64,000 bases of DNA from Gerris lacustris (GCA_951217055.1 OX578277.1:69202455-69266454), one strand, 5' to 3'. Numbered from the stretch's first letter, positions 22,975 to 34,720 are shown. The notes: a model not told the origin generated them from the letters alone. Numbers and translations: made by a program.

Positions 22975-25260
22975 CTATATAAAAAAGAAAGATCGTCATA
23001 TTAAAAAAAAAAAAATCTTTTATGACAATATCTTTTCTTAAAATAAAACCAGTAATGTTATATTATATCACTGGGGAAATAGGAAAAAAAAAATCAAAAC
23101 ATTAACCACGAAGAGATAGTTGGATTAATTATTTTTGCAATGATGAATATCTAGGAAGGGAATTAGTGCTGCGACAGCATTCTTCCTTTCCTATCCTTTG
23201 TATCCAGGGTCATATCCTATTTACCAGGAGGTCTGGGGTACGGTTTACTCCCTATGGCCGGTGGGAGGACCCGAAAAATGTTCAAATAATTTTATAAGAT
23301 TAATTGTTATTTGAGGTTATTTCTGTAGTGACTTTATTAAACTTAACCGTGAAATAAAAAATTGTACTAAGCATAAGAAATCTGTAAATGTTATATTATG
23401 GAAAATGGGTACATTTTATCCAACTTGACTAAACAAATTTGGGACAATAAAGTTGTTTATAAGAAAATGTTATTAGTTATGTTATAACTATGCCATTAGA
23501 GTAAAGAAATTATAAAAAATACAGTCCTAAGTCAAAACATAATTCAGCCATATTAAAGAAATAGCATGTTAACTATAAAAAACAAAATCATTTTGTAATT
23601 TATATAAACTTAAATATTAATTACAAGTCTTGACAAGAGTTTAATATTATTATAATACATCTGCAGTTTTGTCTTTTTTATTTACACGCTTTTAATTAGC
23701 TTTGTATGTTTGCCCAGCACAAATCTTGTAATCTTAATTTGACCCAGTTCCCGACTACCTAGAAAGCTGGAGCTTGCGCAGATTATGTATTTCCGATAAC
23801 AATACAACAATCAGTAATTAGTTTTACCAAATTATTAGTATTTGCCGGTAAATCAGTACATTTCCAATAGTTTTGGCGGTAAAATTCAAAATAATTATAA
23901 ATAAACACAACCAATGACTTGCATGTGAGGTTACTTCCATTAAAATATTTAATTTTAAACGACCAAGATTTCTCTGTATAACAAGCTGGGTTGGAACCGT
24001 GTTCCAAAGGTCCCCCAAGGTTACGGAGTTGGGGCTACACCGCAAGACGCGCTTCACGCCTCAGCCGCTCGCGGGCTACGCTGTAGAGTAGAACAACCTT
24101 TAACGTCTATCTATATTTAATAAAAAATATGGCCTAAAATCTATATTCTACACACATTAAAATCAGCAATCGTTCGGAAATTTGGCAGTAGTCATGTTCC
24201 GGATGACACATTTGCTGATAGCGCCCCAGTGTTAATTAATACTTGCGAGAGTGTTAATTAATACTTAATCAATATCTATGTATAGATTATTATAGGCCTA
24301 AATCCCCCCCCCCCCCCTCAATCCTGAGGTCTAGGTCGGTCAAAAATACCTGGCCACGGCCTGCTATGAAGTTTGGATTGGTTTGTCAATACAACGAAAA
24401 GTGTCCTACTTACCTTACTGAGGCAGCAGAGATAGAAATTCCGCTAAGAATTTTGACACATTGAAGATGGCTAAAGTCTTAAACTAAACATCATGTAAAA
24501 CTGCTTTCGAATCAAAAGTTAATTCCTCATTTTAGAACTTAAGCTGAACGAGACTTAAAAATACGTCACCTCTTCGTGTTTCGGAGTCATCTTTTGAGGG
24601 TTCTGCTGGTTGATTTTTAGGGGGTTTGTAGGGTTCATCTTCTATTCCGTCGATAGACCTCGAGGGAGCTTGCAGCTGGGGCTGCGGCTGCGGCTGCGGC
24701 GCGAACTGCCTCGGCGTCGACGGCTGCTGCGGTGGGGTGTGGTCCTCATTGCCTAAGGCTCCGCAGAAAAGTGCCAACACCAAAATCTTAAAACACAATT
24801 TCAATGTTATTACTGATGTATTTACCTGATATTTAGATTTAGAAAAATATATTATTAATTTCTGTACACTAAAAATAATAGTATAATATAATAACAATAA
24901 ATGTATTGAGTTAGAGATTTAAATTTAATTAAATCATATAACTATTTGAATTATTAAGAAAAGGAAAATTAAATTTGGGTATTCATTAGTATTTGCCAGA
25001 TTTTTAAGATCTCCCCTTATTAAAAGTTAAAATAAAAAATAGTTCTGTTAGCATCAGTTCATCTCTCAAAGTTATACGAAAAAATGTCACTTTGAACTAA
25101 TTATATTCATATTCCTAACTACTCAACTAAAAGCAGGGAGATACAGAAAAACCTTTTACCGACGTTCAACAGTAAATTAACAAATTAAGCATTATTACTT
25201 ACCGCGATCATTGTAGATGGTTTTGTGAGTACATTTGACACATGAGGGCCTATTTATATA
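22802..25260 (-). CDS. Small secreted proline-rich protein gene, at least three exons
   Basis: This is a candidate host gene read right to left. A TATA box (TATTTATATA on the plus strand, 25251-25260) precedes a short leader. The coding exons are 25203-25211 (M-I-A, then GTAAGT), 24570-24786 (72 codons plus 1 nt) and 22802-22974 (2 nt plus 57 codons). Phases agree at both joins (0, then 1). The joined start MIA-ILVLALFCGALG is a classic signal peptide. The mature part is rich in Pro and Gln, with a QPQPQPQPQ run near residue 37 and then an acidic stretch. The last visible exon carries Pro/Cys motifs such as YPCGIPSHPPCGYP. A tiny first coding exon that splits the signal peptide at phase 0 is common in arthropod cuticular and other secreted protein genes. 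The exon 2 donor (GTGACG) is weak. The 3' end is unresolved: the last exon may splice at GTAATT or read on to a TGA at 22754. I recognise no family; an extracellular or cuticle role is inference. Confidence 0.6.
23160..23285. other. GC-richer patch inside an intron of the secreted gene
   Basis: About 120 bp of balanced composition with phrases such as GGTCTGGGGTACGGTTTACT. A plus-strand frame is open across it but lacks splice sites. It may be a repeat fragment. Confidence 0.25.
23990..24100. repeat. CpG-rich repeat-like block
   Basis: A sharply GC-rich island in the intron of the secreted gene, with GACGCGCTTCACGCC and CCGCTCGCGGGCTACGC. Its composition is alien to both flanks. The phrase order (a 'gttccaaaggtccccc' segment, then a CG-rich segment) looks like a mobile-element fragment, but I cannot assign a family. 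Confidence 0.35.
24570..24786 (-). CDS. Exon 2: rest of signal peptide and Pro/Gln-rich region
   Basis: The acceptor is TTGTGTTTTAAG just right of 24786 on the minus strand. The exon opens with ILVLALFCGALG, the hydrophobic core of the signal peptide, and probable cleavage is after ALG. It continues through a Pro/Gln run and a segment with SIDGIEDEPYKPP. It is GC-rich compared with its flanks, as expected of a selected exon. The donor GAG|GTGACG is non-consensus after GTGA. Without splicing, the frame would end 12 codons later at 24532. Confidence 0.6.
25203..25260 (-). promoter_or_regulatory. TATA promoter and first exon of the secreted protein gene
   Basis: Read on the minus strand, TATATAAATA lies about 40 bp upstream of the ATG at 25211. 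The expected start of transcription is near 25225-25230, which leaves a leader of under 30 nt. The coding part is only ATG ATC GCG, followed at once by the consensus donor GTAAGT (25202-25197). A strong TATA box with a very short leader fits a tissue-specific, highly expressed secreted product. Confidence 0.55.
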
Positions 25261-25727
25261 TCCTGCTTTATCGCTAAATTGTTAATACTGTAAAACATTC
25301 TATGGGCTATTTTATTATTACTTACTGATTGGCTTGCAGTTCGTGTTTAAATGTCCAATTTATTATCACTGGACTTAGTCTTAAACAGCGTTATTGTTAT
25401 TGAAAACATTTTATCTAGTTCTTTTCCTTTCGTCTCATTAAAAATTTAACGACTGATTTATTGCAGAAATTGTTTGTTTGAATAATACTCATTCACGTTT
25501 GTCATGTTTGAACAAATATAACAGCCAGGTGATAAGTTATAAGATTTATTTTACCATTATTAAAAATATATTGAACCGGCTTCAATTATAACTTTGATAA
25601 AGAATAAACTTCTATAGTTTTATATGAGTAGTCTTAATAGCCTTGCAAGAGAACAGCAGAATTCCAGCAGTAGCCATATATTTTTATTGATTAATATAAA
25701 ATGTATATTAAGTGATTTAATTTTGCT
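25261..25727. other. Upstream region of the secreted gene; nothing recognised
   Basis: AT-rich. Regulatory sites for the TATA promoter may lie here, but none could be supported. Confidence 0.3.
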
Positions 25728-25992
25728 ACCGGGCTTACCGAAGGTGACTGATGCATTGTGGTCATTCTAAAGAGCAAAACTTTTTATGTCTCTGAATTGA
25801 AAAATTCCCTCGACAGAAATCCTTATCAGACATCACGGAACAGTTTTGGTCTTTCGTCTGTTGGTCGTTCTTACGTTCAACATTTTTGCGAACCACTATA
25901 TCTTGAAAACTATTTATCATATTTTGAAAAACTCGGGCCTTGCTAGGGGCTCTGCCCCTTGGGCCCGCTGGGGGAGACTCCCAGACCCCCCG
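25728..25992. mobile_element. W-family fragment joined to a GC-rich hairpin tail
   Basis: Begins CCGGGCTTACCGAAGGTGAC and contains CAGACATCACGGAACA, TTTTGCGAACCACTATATCT and TTGAAAACT, as in other W copies. It then runs into GGGGCTCTGCCCCTTGGGCC and CCCAGACCCCCCGG, which can fold into GC-rich hairpins. The tail is absent from the other W copies. Confidence 0.5.
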
Positions 25993-26044
25993 GATGTTAT
26001 TACTTAGAGCCCGTGGCTAAAATTAAAGAAACATGGAACATGCT

Positions 26045-26122
26045 TTATATATATATATATAATTGAGTATTTTAGGCCTTTTTAGGTCAATTATATAAAA
26101 ATAGGGACAAGAAAAAGAAAAG

Positions 26123-26209
<87 letters not shown>

Positions 26210-26220
26210 CTTATATAATA
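26045..26220. repeat. (TA)n arrays at a Helitron end
   Basis: A short array at about 26047-26061 is followed by a long array (26126-26200) and an imperfect tail up to the CTAG of the second Helitron-like copy. Confidence 0.9.
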
Positions 26221-26222
26221 TA

Positions 26223-27656
26223 CTAGCTGAATACCCGTGCTTCGCTACGGGGTGTGTTTTATTTTCAATTTAATGGATTTATAAACTACCATCAAGAAAA
26301 AGTTAAATTATTTTACAAAGCGAGAATATCTAGATTCTATCCCTCCCCTTTGATAAGATAAGTTGCTAATATCCCAAATTAGTAATTCATTCTGACTAAA
26401 TTTTTAAAAAGGAAAAGCAGTGGTATTTTCCTTCTGTATCCCCCCCTCCCCTCCCCGTGTCATTTTACATCCCTTGGTTGAAATTGGAATTATCTTTTAT
26501 TAATATACATGCTTACATCCAAAATAAGAGCTCTTTCTCAAGTATTAACTTCCTAACTTTTGAAGATCGGTCTGGGCTCAATTCCCCTTCTTTTCTTACT
26601 CTGTCCTTATGTTCCCCTTAGAGATAAAATTTTAGAAAATCTCTATTGGCAGATATCAATATAATTTAGAAATTATTATACTACGTATACACTCGTAGAT
26701 TTTATTTTAGAATTTTAAAGAAGTGGTCATGATTAAGTTAGTAAAGGTTTAGGCACGGTAAGGCGTGATTTATTAATTATTGCCTTAATATCTAAAAATA
26801 AATCTAAATATTTTTTGACAGTGATTGAAAAGTAATTTCTTTAACAGTTCTTCCTACAGAAATTTCCACAAAACATGAAATATGGTCAGTAGTTTCTTCT
26901 GCAATTTTGGTTAAATACATTTTTTATGAAAAATGAAATAAGAATTTTAAAATCTATTTAGAAGCCCCGTTCTCAGCTCCATATAAAGCTACCAAATCGT
27001 TTTATATCCTTTATCACCCGCAGAATTAAGCTTAACATTGTACCCAAGAACCTCCAAAATCTATTCAGCCATTTGGACGTGATTGACGCACAGACTACAG
27101 ACAGACAGATATAAAATTTTCTAAACTTAAATTCGTTGTCAGGACTACTCATTCAGTGGAAATACCCCATATTCTCTCTCTACAGCTCGGGCCTCCATGT
27201 TCTCTAGTGGAGAGATAACCTTATGTAGAGCTAAAATGTAAAATCAATAAAATAGATAAATTGATGTACTAAAATATTATTTATGTATTAATATGTTTTA
27301 TTCAATAAAGGTATTTTAAAAAAAAATAAAAATAAATAAATGAATAAATACAAAATTTTAGCCCAATCGGATAAATGTACAGACACAACAATTATTAGTT
27401 TTTTATACATAGATATAGATATATTTTTCCATTTTACCCCCCTAAATGTACATAACAACAATTGTACAGCACTCTTAAAGAGCTTTTCAACGGTATGCAT
27501 CGTGAAGGGTTTTCATTACTTTGACATTTGTACCCCGTACCCCTGTGTACCAAAATCAAAATTTCGAAAATGCATGAAGTCAGTGACCTTCCCCTTTTCC
27601 CCTTGCTTTGAAGGTCAAGTGTGCAAATTTTCATTGAAATCGGAATAAAACGATAG
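26223..27656 (-). mobile_element. Non-autonomous Helitron-like element, copy 2
   Basis: Same minus-strand terminus as copy 1: the hairpin CCCGT...ACGGG, then TATTCAGCTAG, then T. It is longer on the far side. After the point where copy 1 diverges (27478) it continues with text like TTCATTGAAATCGGAATAAA to about CGATAGA|T at 27656. On the minus strand this would be A|TCTATCG, a fair Helitron 5' start. No coding capacity. Confidence 0.55.
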
Positions 27657-27667
27657 ATTTGAATAAA

Positions 27668-27712
27668 GAACACACACACACGCGCCCGTTCGAGCGCGCG
27701 CGCACACACACT
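27668..27712. repeat. (CA)n/(CG)n microsatellite
   Basis: Alternating CA and CG runs with an imperfect palindrome (CGCGCCCG, TTCGAGC, GCGCGCGC). It abuts the likely end of the Helitron-like element. Confidence 0.85.
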
Positions 27713-27980
27713 TGCGTTGACATTTCCTTTCCGATTTGGAAGACATTTTTATGGTTTGTTGAAACTAGCCTGCAGATGGTCCCATTGTAATTTTAACCGT
27801 ATGCGCAAATTTTATATGGCTTAATAATAATTTTGACCTACTGGAAATTGAATCAGATCCAAATCTCATGTGCCTGTCATCCAATAATTGGACTCGAGGA
27901 AGCTTTGTGTCTCACAAATTGGCTTATTTCATAGTAGTGTATCACCCATTTATTTATATATTAATATATTCTGAATATAA

Positions 27981-28482
27981 TTCCTTGGTCTTACGGGTAT
28001 AAAAAAAAAAATTCATTCTCGTTTGCAATATTTTAACCCCACTTCGGGCATTAACAAGCTTAATAATTTGTCTTATAGAACTTATAACTTTGGTGTATTT
28101 GTTCAGCAAAGTACTGCCTTTATCACTAAAACTTATCTATTTTTTGTTATGATATGTAAAAATATTAAAAATCTTTTCTCAAAGAGAAAAGCTGCCTTTC
28201 TTTTATGAGTTTATCAACCTGGTTTAACAGTTAATCAAACTGGTTTATAAATTCAGTTTAATTTTATAAACTCATAAATAATAAAAAGATTTTCAATATT
28301 TTTACATATCATGACAAAAAAAATAGATAAGTTTTAGTGACAAAGGGACTAAAGTTAAGTAGAGGACACTTTCGGATGTTCTATAAGAACAATTATTAAG
28401 ATTGGTAATGGCCCAAGTGGGGTTGAAATTCCCAATCGAGAATGAAAACTTAATTTTTATTTATATCCGTAAGACCAAGGAA
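27981..28482. mobile_element. Foldback element, about 210-bp inverted arms, TAA duplication
   Basis: Ends TTCCTTGGTCTTACGG and its inverse (CCGTAAGACCAAGGAA). The arms then stay complementary through CATTCTCG, AACCCCACTT, CTTATAGAAC, CACTAAAACTTATCTATTTT and ATATGTAAAAATATT. The arms nearly meet, leaving about 60-80 bp. TAA flanks both sides (27978-27980 and 28483-28485). A TWA duplication suggests PIF/Harbinger mobilisation; TA (Tc1/mariner) is not excluded. Confidence 0.8.
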
Positions 28483-28644
28483 TAATATAATAAATATTTA
28501 AGGAATAATGTAATAATAATATAATAAATATTTCTAAATTAATAATAACAAATTTTTAGACTCCTTTTATCGGCATAAAAAGGATGTTCAATATAAGCTT
28601 TATTTCTAATCAGCGCTTTTCTAAGTCTGGTACAACAATCTGAG

Positions 28645-28661
28645 CCCCCCCCCCCCCCCCC
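28645..28661. repeat. Run of 17 C
   Basis: Homopolymer just left of a W-family copy. Confidence 0.9.
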
Positions 28662-28687
28662 ACTATCCGAACCGATCCATATTGGCC

Positions 28688-29130
28688 TTAGTCAAAAGTC
28701 AACGATGTCGTCAAATTATGAAAAATACTAGTAGTAATAAAAATAGTCTGCCAATTCGTGAGGCACATAGCTGTTGAAAAATATAAATGTCCGCAGCTGT
28801 TAAAATTAATATGCGACGATCTGTTGGCTACTTTTGACAAACTTTCCAAATTTCTCCAAAATTGGGTGAATGCTTTTAAAGATGTAGTAGTTAATAAAAA
28901 CAAATTTGTGTGGACGAGGAAGGAAGCAGTGTGAGCAAAGGGGTAATATTACTATGGGACCAACAATAGGCTAGTTACAGACCCACCATCTAAAGTTCAT
29001 TAAAATCGGACGAGCAGTTTTTAAGATATGGTGATTCGCAATAATGGTGTCGTACAGACATACACAACACCAAAAATTTTCTCTGTTGTCTAAAATGGAT
29101 ATCTATCCAGAATTTTAAAATCTCAATGCT
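28688..29130. mobile_element. W-family repeat, copy 3
   Basis: Contains GTCTGCCAATTCGTGAGGCA, TATGGGACCAACAATAGGCT, AAAATCGGACGAGCAGTTTT and GATATGGTGATTCGC, followed by a diverged 'GTCTAAAATGGATATC' block. The order matches copies at 34 and 63 kb. Confidence 0.6.
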
Positions 29131-29580
29131 TGATTCCATTACCTCCTTTGTAAATCTATTATAAGCTAGATTTAATTTAACCTTATCTGGCATTTTAAGG
29201 AGGGATGAATTGTTTTTTGTTTTTTCCTTGCCACTATCGTTAGCCTGGGAGTAAATTTAATTTAACAAGAGTTGTGTAAGTGTAGTGAGAGCACGTAGCT
29301 CTAGTTTCATACTAGTATAGCTAGAAGTTAGGGTTCTGGGTCTGTGGGCTCATTCTAAAGATGTTTATCTGCTAAGTTGATTGCCTGCTCCGAGTTTCAC
29401 TTTGTTTCAGCTGGGATCCAAGTCTTCTTTTCTTCATCCATAGTGAAACTCTTATATTTCCCCTCATCTTTTCTCTGCGACCATTTCTCGCTCTGATTAG
29501 CTTTCTCTTCTTACCATCTCGTCAGCTATCAGTCTCATTACTCGTTTCCCTCGCAACTTCTTTTCCCAAATTCAATATAT
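29131..29580. other. No gene seen
   Basis: Pyrimidine-rich at 29400-29570, with no open frame of note. Confidence 0.4.
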
Positions 29581-29588
29581 ATCTATAA

Positions 29589-29622
<34 letters not shown>
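29589..29622. repeat. (TA)n microsatellite
   Basis: AT array followed by TGGGTGTGTGTTTG. Confidence 0.9.
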
Positions 29623-29624
<2 letters not shown>

Positions 29625-29639
29625 GTGTGTGTTTGTTTG

Positions 29640-31730
29640 TGGTGTTCAGAATAATATTGACCCTATCATAGAAATATTGTTCATTTTCCATTTAATTGAA
29701 CTCTATAAATGATGTTCTTAAGAATTTTAAATACATATTTATTTAATGTTGTTCTTGGCAAGCCTAGGCCCTTCATGGGCTGTTGCGCCAAGTAGTTAGC
29801 TCGATAGTTCAGTTGTTTTTTGATATCCTTTATAACAATGTGCCAGAGTCTATTTTTTTGTTGTTATTATAGCCGATATGTCTAAAATAAAACAATTTTT
29901 ACATAAGACTGGCTTCCAAGCCTAATTTTTCGAAAAATGGGACAGTTTTTTGCCTTATTTAATTGTAATAAATAATCAATAATAAAGATATACTCTGGCT
30001 GATTAAAAATTGACTTAGCTTATTTTTCATATTTTAGCAATGTAATTAATCTTAATAGGTGAATTGCGGAAACCTAGACAGTTGATATTTTTAAATGTTA
30101 TGCAATTTAAAACAATGAAACTGGTATCTCATTTTTTTGATACAAAGACAAATCAAATAAATGTAAAAGCATTGTATGACAAAAAATTGAATATTGTTGA
30201 ACAAATCAAAAAGTTAATATCTCTTGCAATATAAGTCAAACGTATTTTTGATAATGACTTATTTTCATTAGGTTATGGTAGGCCGGCCATCCTTTTTGAA
30301 TTTGTAAATTCTAATATGATTAAAGGCCATAGATGTTGCCTTGTTCTGATTATGTTAACAAAATAAGTTTTGAGGTAATTATGATCACAAAATATGAAAC
30401 GCAATAAATACGTTTTAGCGTATTCTCGATGAAAGTGCATTTTATGTAATTATCTGGACGATGCTACTTACTTACTTGGCACCTTAGCTCAGACATCCGT
30501 AAGCTGGCCAAGGGACGCTAATATTTTTTATTATTTAGTATGTATGTATATAAAACTGTCAATTACCAGTGATATATTATTATTTTACTATCAATTAGTC
30601 TAATTAATTGAACGATTTAATTATTGACAATTCTCGTACCTAGTAATTAAGTTAATTGAAATTCCCTTGTAAAAAGTAATTATTTTCTTGTTCAAAGGCT
30701 CCTTTTTTAATTACTCTTTTCTCAGAAAAAAGTAAAAACATAATATAACAAAACTTGTAATTATATTGTTGTTAAATTAAGGGACATAGTGTTTATAAAT
30801 AAAATTACTGGAAAGAAGCGAGTCTTTTTTAAAATTTTTTAAGAGGTATTTAATATTTTAACAAATGAAGCCTCTGCTATATTTTAATAACACAAATTCA
30901 TTTTTAATTTTTCTAAAAACAATTTGAAGGAAAAAGTAGATTGTTAAGATAAAAATTAAGATTTAAATGGATAAGGATATTTTTTTAAAAAAAAGTATGT
31001 ATAATAAAAAATCAAAATGACCCAAAACAAGCTTAATGAACTTTATTGTTTTCAACTTAAAACAACTTGTTTCCTAATAACACACATTACAACAAAACTA
31101 ACAATATACATAATACATTTTTAATTTAGCTATTAAGCAAGTGTTTTCATGGGAGCAATACTATTTTATTATATTATTAACAGAATTTTATACATTTAAT
31201 TCTGATATTAACCTGCTGTTATTATTACCTAGTTAGCTAAAAAGCCATTTAATGACTTTTGAAGGAATTAAGTTAAACTCTGATTGCAGTTAATTATTGT
31301 TCTCTAAGCATGATTGTGAGTCAATCAATTGACTTAACCCTGACACACTCATTCAATAGAAGGCTTGCCCTCTACCACTATTATTACTTAAACTAAATAG
31401 ACGATTAAACTCGAGTTATGTATCTATTATTTGTGACCTGTCACTATTGTCTGGAAGTTGTATGCCCTGTCTACTATTATGTAACTAATAAGGTGGACAC
31501 TCACATACGCATAACTGAATGATGCAAAATGATTACGTTTTCTGTAGCTTCTACGAAGTAAAATAAATAAATAATGTACTTGAATTTTATTTTGTTTTGC
31601 ATTGATGCTTATTTATTTTTTTCCTCTATCTTTTACGTTTCGATCAGTACATGATTGGGTTATTACAGGACGGGGTATCCGGCTATTTTACTCATCTAAA
31701 TGATATAATTATCAGTGTAAAACATGTCCC
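29640..31730. other. No gene seen
   Basis: Over 2 kb of AT-rich DNA without a supported exon, long frame or recognisable repeat. This is the cleanest unexplained stretch in the first half. Confidence 0.45.
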
Positions 31731-31734
31731 ACCT

Positions 31735-31825
31735 CTCTGGGATTTGAACTCATCAAATATGTTGCTGTATGGTTTCAGGTGGAGTTGCGCTAGAACGCTT
31801 ACCACTCGGCTTCACCGATCCCTTT
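31735..31825 (-). repeat. tRNA-derived SINE head
   Basis: On the minus strand, GGTGAAGCCGAGTGGTAAGC is an A-box region like that of tRNA-Leu/Ser, and GAGTTCAAATCCC about 45 bp on is a good B box. The arms do not form a clean cloverleaf, so a Pol III retroposon head is more likely than a working tRNA gene. Confidence 0.6.
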
Positions 31826-31829
31826 GATT

Positions 31830-33410
31830 GGTTGTTGTTTTGACTTTTAAAAATGGTTATGTATCAGATTATTAGGGTGGTGCACTATGGCGTGAGTTAA
31901 ACTATAATTTTGTGGTCTGTCGTTTGTGATCATTACAACATTATGATTAAACGTTATTGTTTAAGATTTTCTTGCCTGTAGTTGTTTATCTTTGTCAGAG
32001 GAATCGGCCACAGAGTCTTATTTTGCTATGGGGTATTTTATTGTATACTTAACTTGAAAGGTAAAATCCTTACAAATTTTATCATTGATCATTTTCTGTT
32101 CTCTCATACAACGTTCTGCGTGTAATCCGTTACATTTTCTTACATCTTCCACGATATAATTAAAGTTGTAGTACATTGTTATTCTTAAGGCTCATTAAGG
32201 TATAAGGCCCATCTATCTAATTTAAGTATTTGATTAGAGGATTAAATAAATTGTTCAAATTTATTAATATTACTAAAGAATGTGGAGTTTTGTAGTTCTT
32301 TTACGGAGACCATGGTGAGATTATTAAAATAATTGATCATTGATAGTAAATGTGGAGTAGCAGATTATTTATTGTGGTTGATTTTACAAAGTACAATTTA
32401 CAGAAAAGTTGAAAACGTATCATAGGTGTGGAAAATTTTATATTTAGTGTTAAGTTAAAATTCCTGGCTCATTTCGTCCTTTTATTTCCTAAAACCATTA
32501 CTTATTCATGACGCCATGACACTTTCCACCCAACTTCTTCTACATTCATCCCCTTGATAAAACATTGCATTAATATAGACACCTTTAAGGTCAAAATTCT
32601 TGCATAATCATGGATTATTTTAAATGTAAGTCTTATCGCTATTTTAACTGATTATTGATTATTACTTTAATTGTTTTTTTTCAATTTAATTAAAAAGATA
32701 TTTTATAAAATTCTTTTAATAAAAATCTAATTTAAAAAAAAAATGCGTCTCCTCAAAAGTGAATTAACTTGAAATTAAATGTCTATTTTTTTTAAAGTTA
32801 ATTAAATCAAACTAAACGTTTCGGTAATTAGTTGGTCTCAATTAAACTAATTTAATCTTGGAATTTGGTCTAGTCGGGTAGTTTGAATTAACCAAAGAAA
32901 GCCGGATCAGCCATGAGAGGGAGAAGAAGGTTGAACTGAGTGGGAACTAAATTAATTAATAGCGGATACCAAATTCCTGCCCTTTCCTGCTAATTTAAGC
33001 ATTATCTTTTGCGCCTGTAATCTCTTTTCTTCTTCTTAAATTTTGCTGCAATTTATTTTAATTATCTTACTAAATTATTAAAGGGTTATTACTTTTTGTT
33101 TTTCTATCTAGGAAGATGATTGTTTTAGTTCCTTATGTCTTGATCGAAATCACCAAAAATAAATATTTATAGATACTATTAATAGGTAAAATAATTGTGG
33201 AGACTGGCGCAAAAAAAAAAAAAAAAAAAAAATAATAATAATTTAATAATAATAATTCATGTGTCTTATGATTGATTTGATTTTTTGGTCGTTTTAAGAA
33301 CAAGATTATTCTTAGAAAAGATAATTCAAATATTTAAAAATAATGAACGGTGAGACTACTTTAACTGGCCAAAGATGGTAATTGTACTAAAGTTAATAAT
33401 GTTATCTTTG
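31830..33410. other. No gene seen; poly-A tract
   Basis: AT-rich with an A run at 33211-33230 followed by (AAT)n. A GC-richer patch at 32890-33000 has no supported frame. Confidence 0.45.
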
Positions 33411-33527
33411 TCTGTTGCATCTTCAAAGTGTAGGAAGTGAGTTGTTGTTTTGTTTAGTTGTGACAAATGCCGGGAATTCAGGATTAATGTCAGATTTTTA
33501 TTGTTTTTTAAATACACTTTCAAAAAT

Positions 33528-34115
33528 TAAAATAGTCTGCCAATTAGTGTGGCACGTAGATTCCTCCCGACCTATACTTAAACGATTTTATGCTTTTACA
33601 ACCTATTTTTGTCAAATTTCTTTAATTTTACCCATTTTATAAATCTTACAAAATTGTTTTGATTTTTTACAAGAATTTAAGTATTAATTTAGTAAAATTT
33701 ACATTTGCAAAAGACGGTTGAAATTAATCTGCGGGCTATTTTCGACAAACCATCTAAATTTCATGAAAATCAAAATTTTTCTTAAGTTCTGGAAATAATT
33801 TCTTATAGGTTTGGATGTCGGTTGTTCTTTTTTAAATTAAAAGAAAAATTAGCTACATCTCTATTTAAACAGTCTGCCAATTAGTGTGACACGTGAATTT
33901 TAATAAAATTTGGATGGTAGGTCATAATTATCTCATTGTTGGTCCCATATACGTTTCAACCTTCTGCGCATATTTGTTTAATTTCTAAATGCTCAAAAAC
34001 ATACATTTATTCACACATTTGTCTTCTGAAGTACTCTGATTTCTATCAAATTTGGATGGTTTTTCGAAAATAGCCAGCTGATAGCCCTAGGTTATTGTCA
34101 TGCGCTCTTTAAATT
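33528..34115. mobile_element. W-family repeats, copy 4 and partners (reverse)
   Basis: Two starts of the reversed family phrase AGTCTGCCAATTAGTGTG occur (33533 and 33869), each followed by family text (TTTTATGCTTTTACAACCTA, CTCATTGTTGGTCCCATATA, CGTTTCAACCTTCTGCGC). The stretch seems to hold two overlapping or nested copies. Confidence 0.55.
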
Positions 34116-34720
34116 TTGCTTAAATTGATACTTTAATTCAGGAAGAAAATCAAAACAATTTTGACGGATTTAAAACACTGAGAGAAAATTAAATAAATAT
34201 GACAATAATAGGTTGTAAAAGCATAAAATCATTATAGTATACTAAATAGGACGTGAGGAAACTATGTGCGACACTAATTGGAAGACTATTCACATGAATA
34301 AAAGTATCAATTTAGCAAACTTTAAAAAGTGCAAACGGTTAAAAATAATATGGGGCTATCTGTGGGTTACGTTGTATATACCATCCAAATTTCTTAAAAA
34401 TCAGATGTATACTTTTCAAAGATATAGGTGTATGTATGTTTTTGTGCATATGGAAGTGAAACAAATAGGCGCAGAAGGTTTTACTTATGTGGGACCAACA
34501 ATGGGCTAATTAATTATGAACTACCATTCAAATTACATTAAAATCGGACGAGTAGTTTTAAGATAATATTATGTTGGTTCGCAAAAATTGAACGACACAC
34601 AGGCTCGGAACCATAAATGTTCCCTGATGTATAAAACGGATTTTTGTCGAGGGCAAAAAATTTCATTCTTCAGAACAATCATATTACTTTCGTTACCTTT
34701 GGTAAACTTGGAAGTAATAA
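34116..34720. mobile_element. W-family repeat, copy 5
   Basis: Nearly complete: AAATCAAAACAATTTTGACG, GGTTGTAAAAGCATAAAATC, a decayed GTGCGACACTAATTGGAAGA block, GTGGGACCAACAATGGGCTA, AAAATCGGACGAGTAGTTTT, GTTCCCTGATGTATAAAACG, and the terminal TTCGTTACCTTTGGTAAACT. Together with the reversed copy to its left it makes a head-to-head pair. Confidence 0.6.

Noticed and set aside
22816..23004. 62-codon plus-strand frame opposite exon 3 of the secreted gene
   Set aside because: Antisense of a better supported exon with splice sites and matching phase.
24787..24840. Minus-strand AG|GT pair (CAG|GTAAATAC near 24824) as a ratchet point
   Set aside because: It has no pyrimidine tract and lies in a 400-bp intron that needs no ratchet.
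31735..31825. Possible functional tRNA-Leu/Ser gene
   Set aside because: A and B boxes are good, but the acceptor and anticodon arms do not pair into a cloverleaf; a SINE head is more likely.
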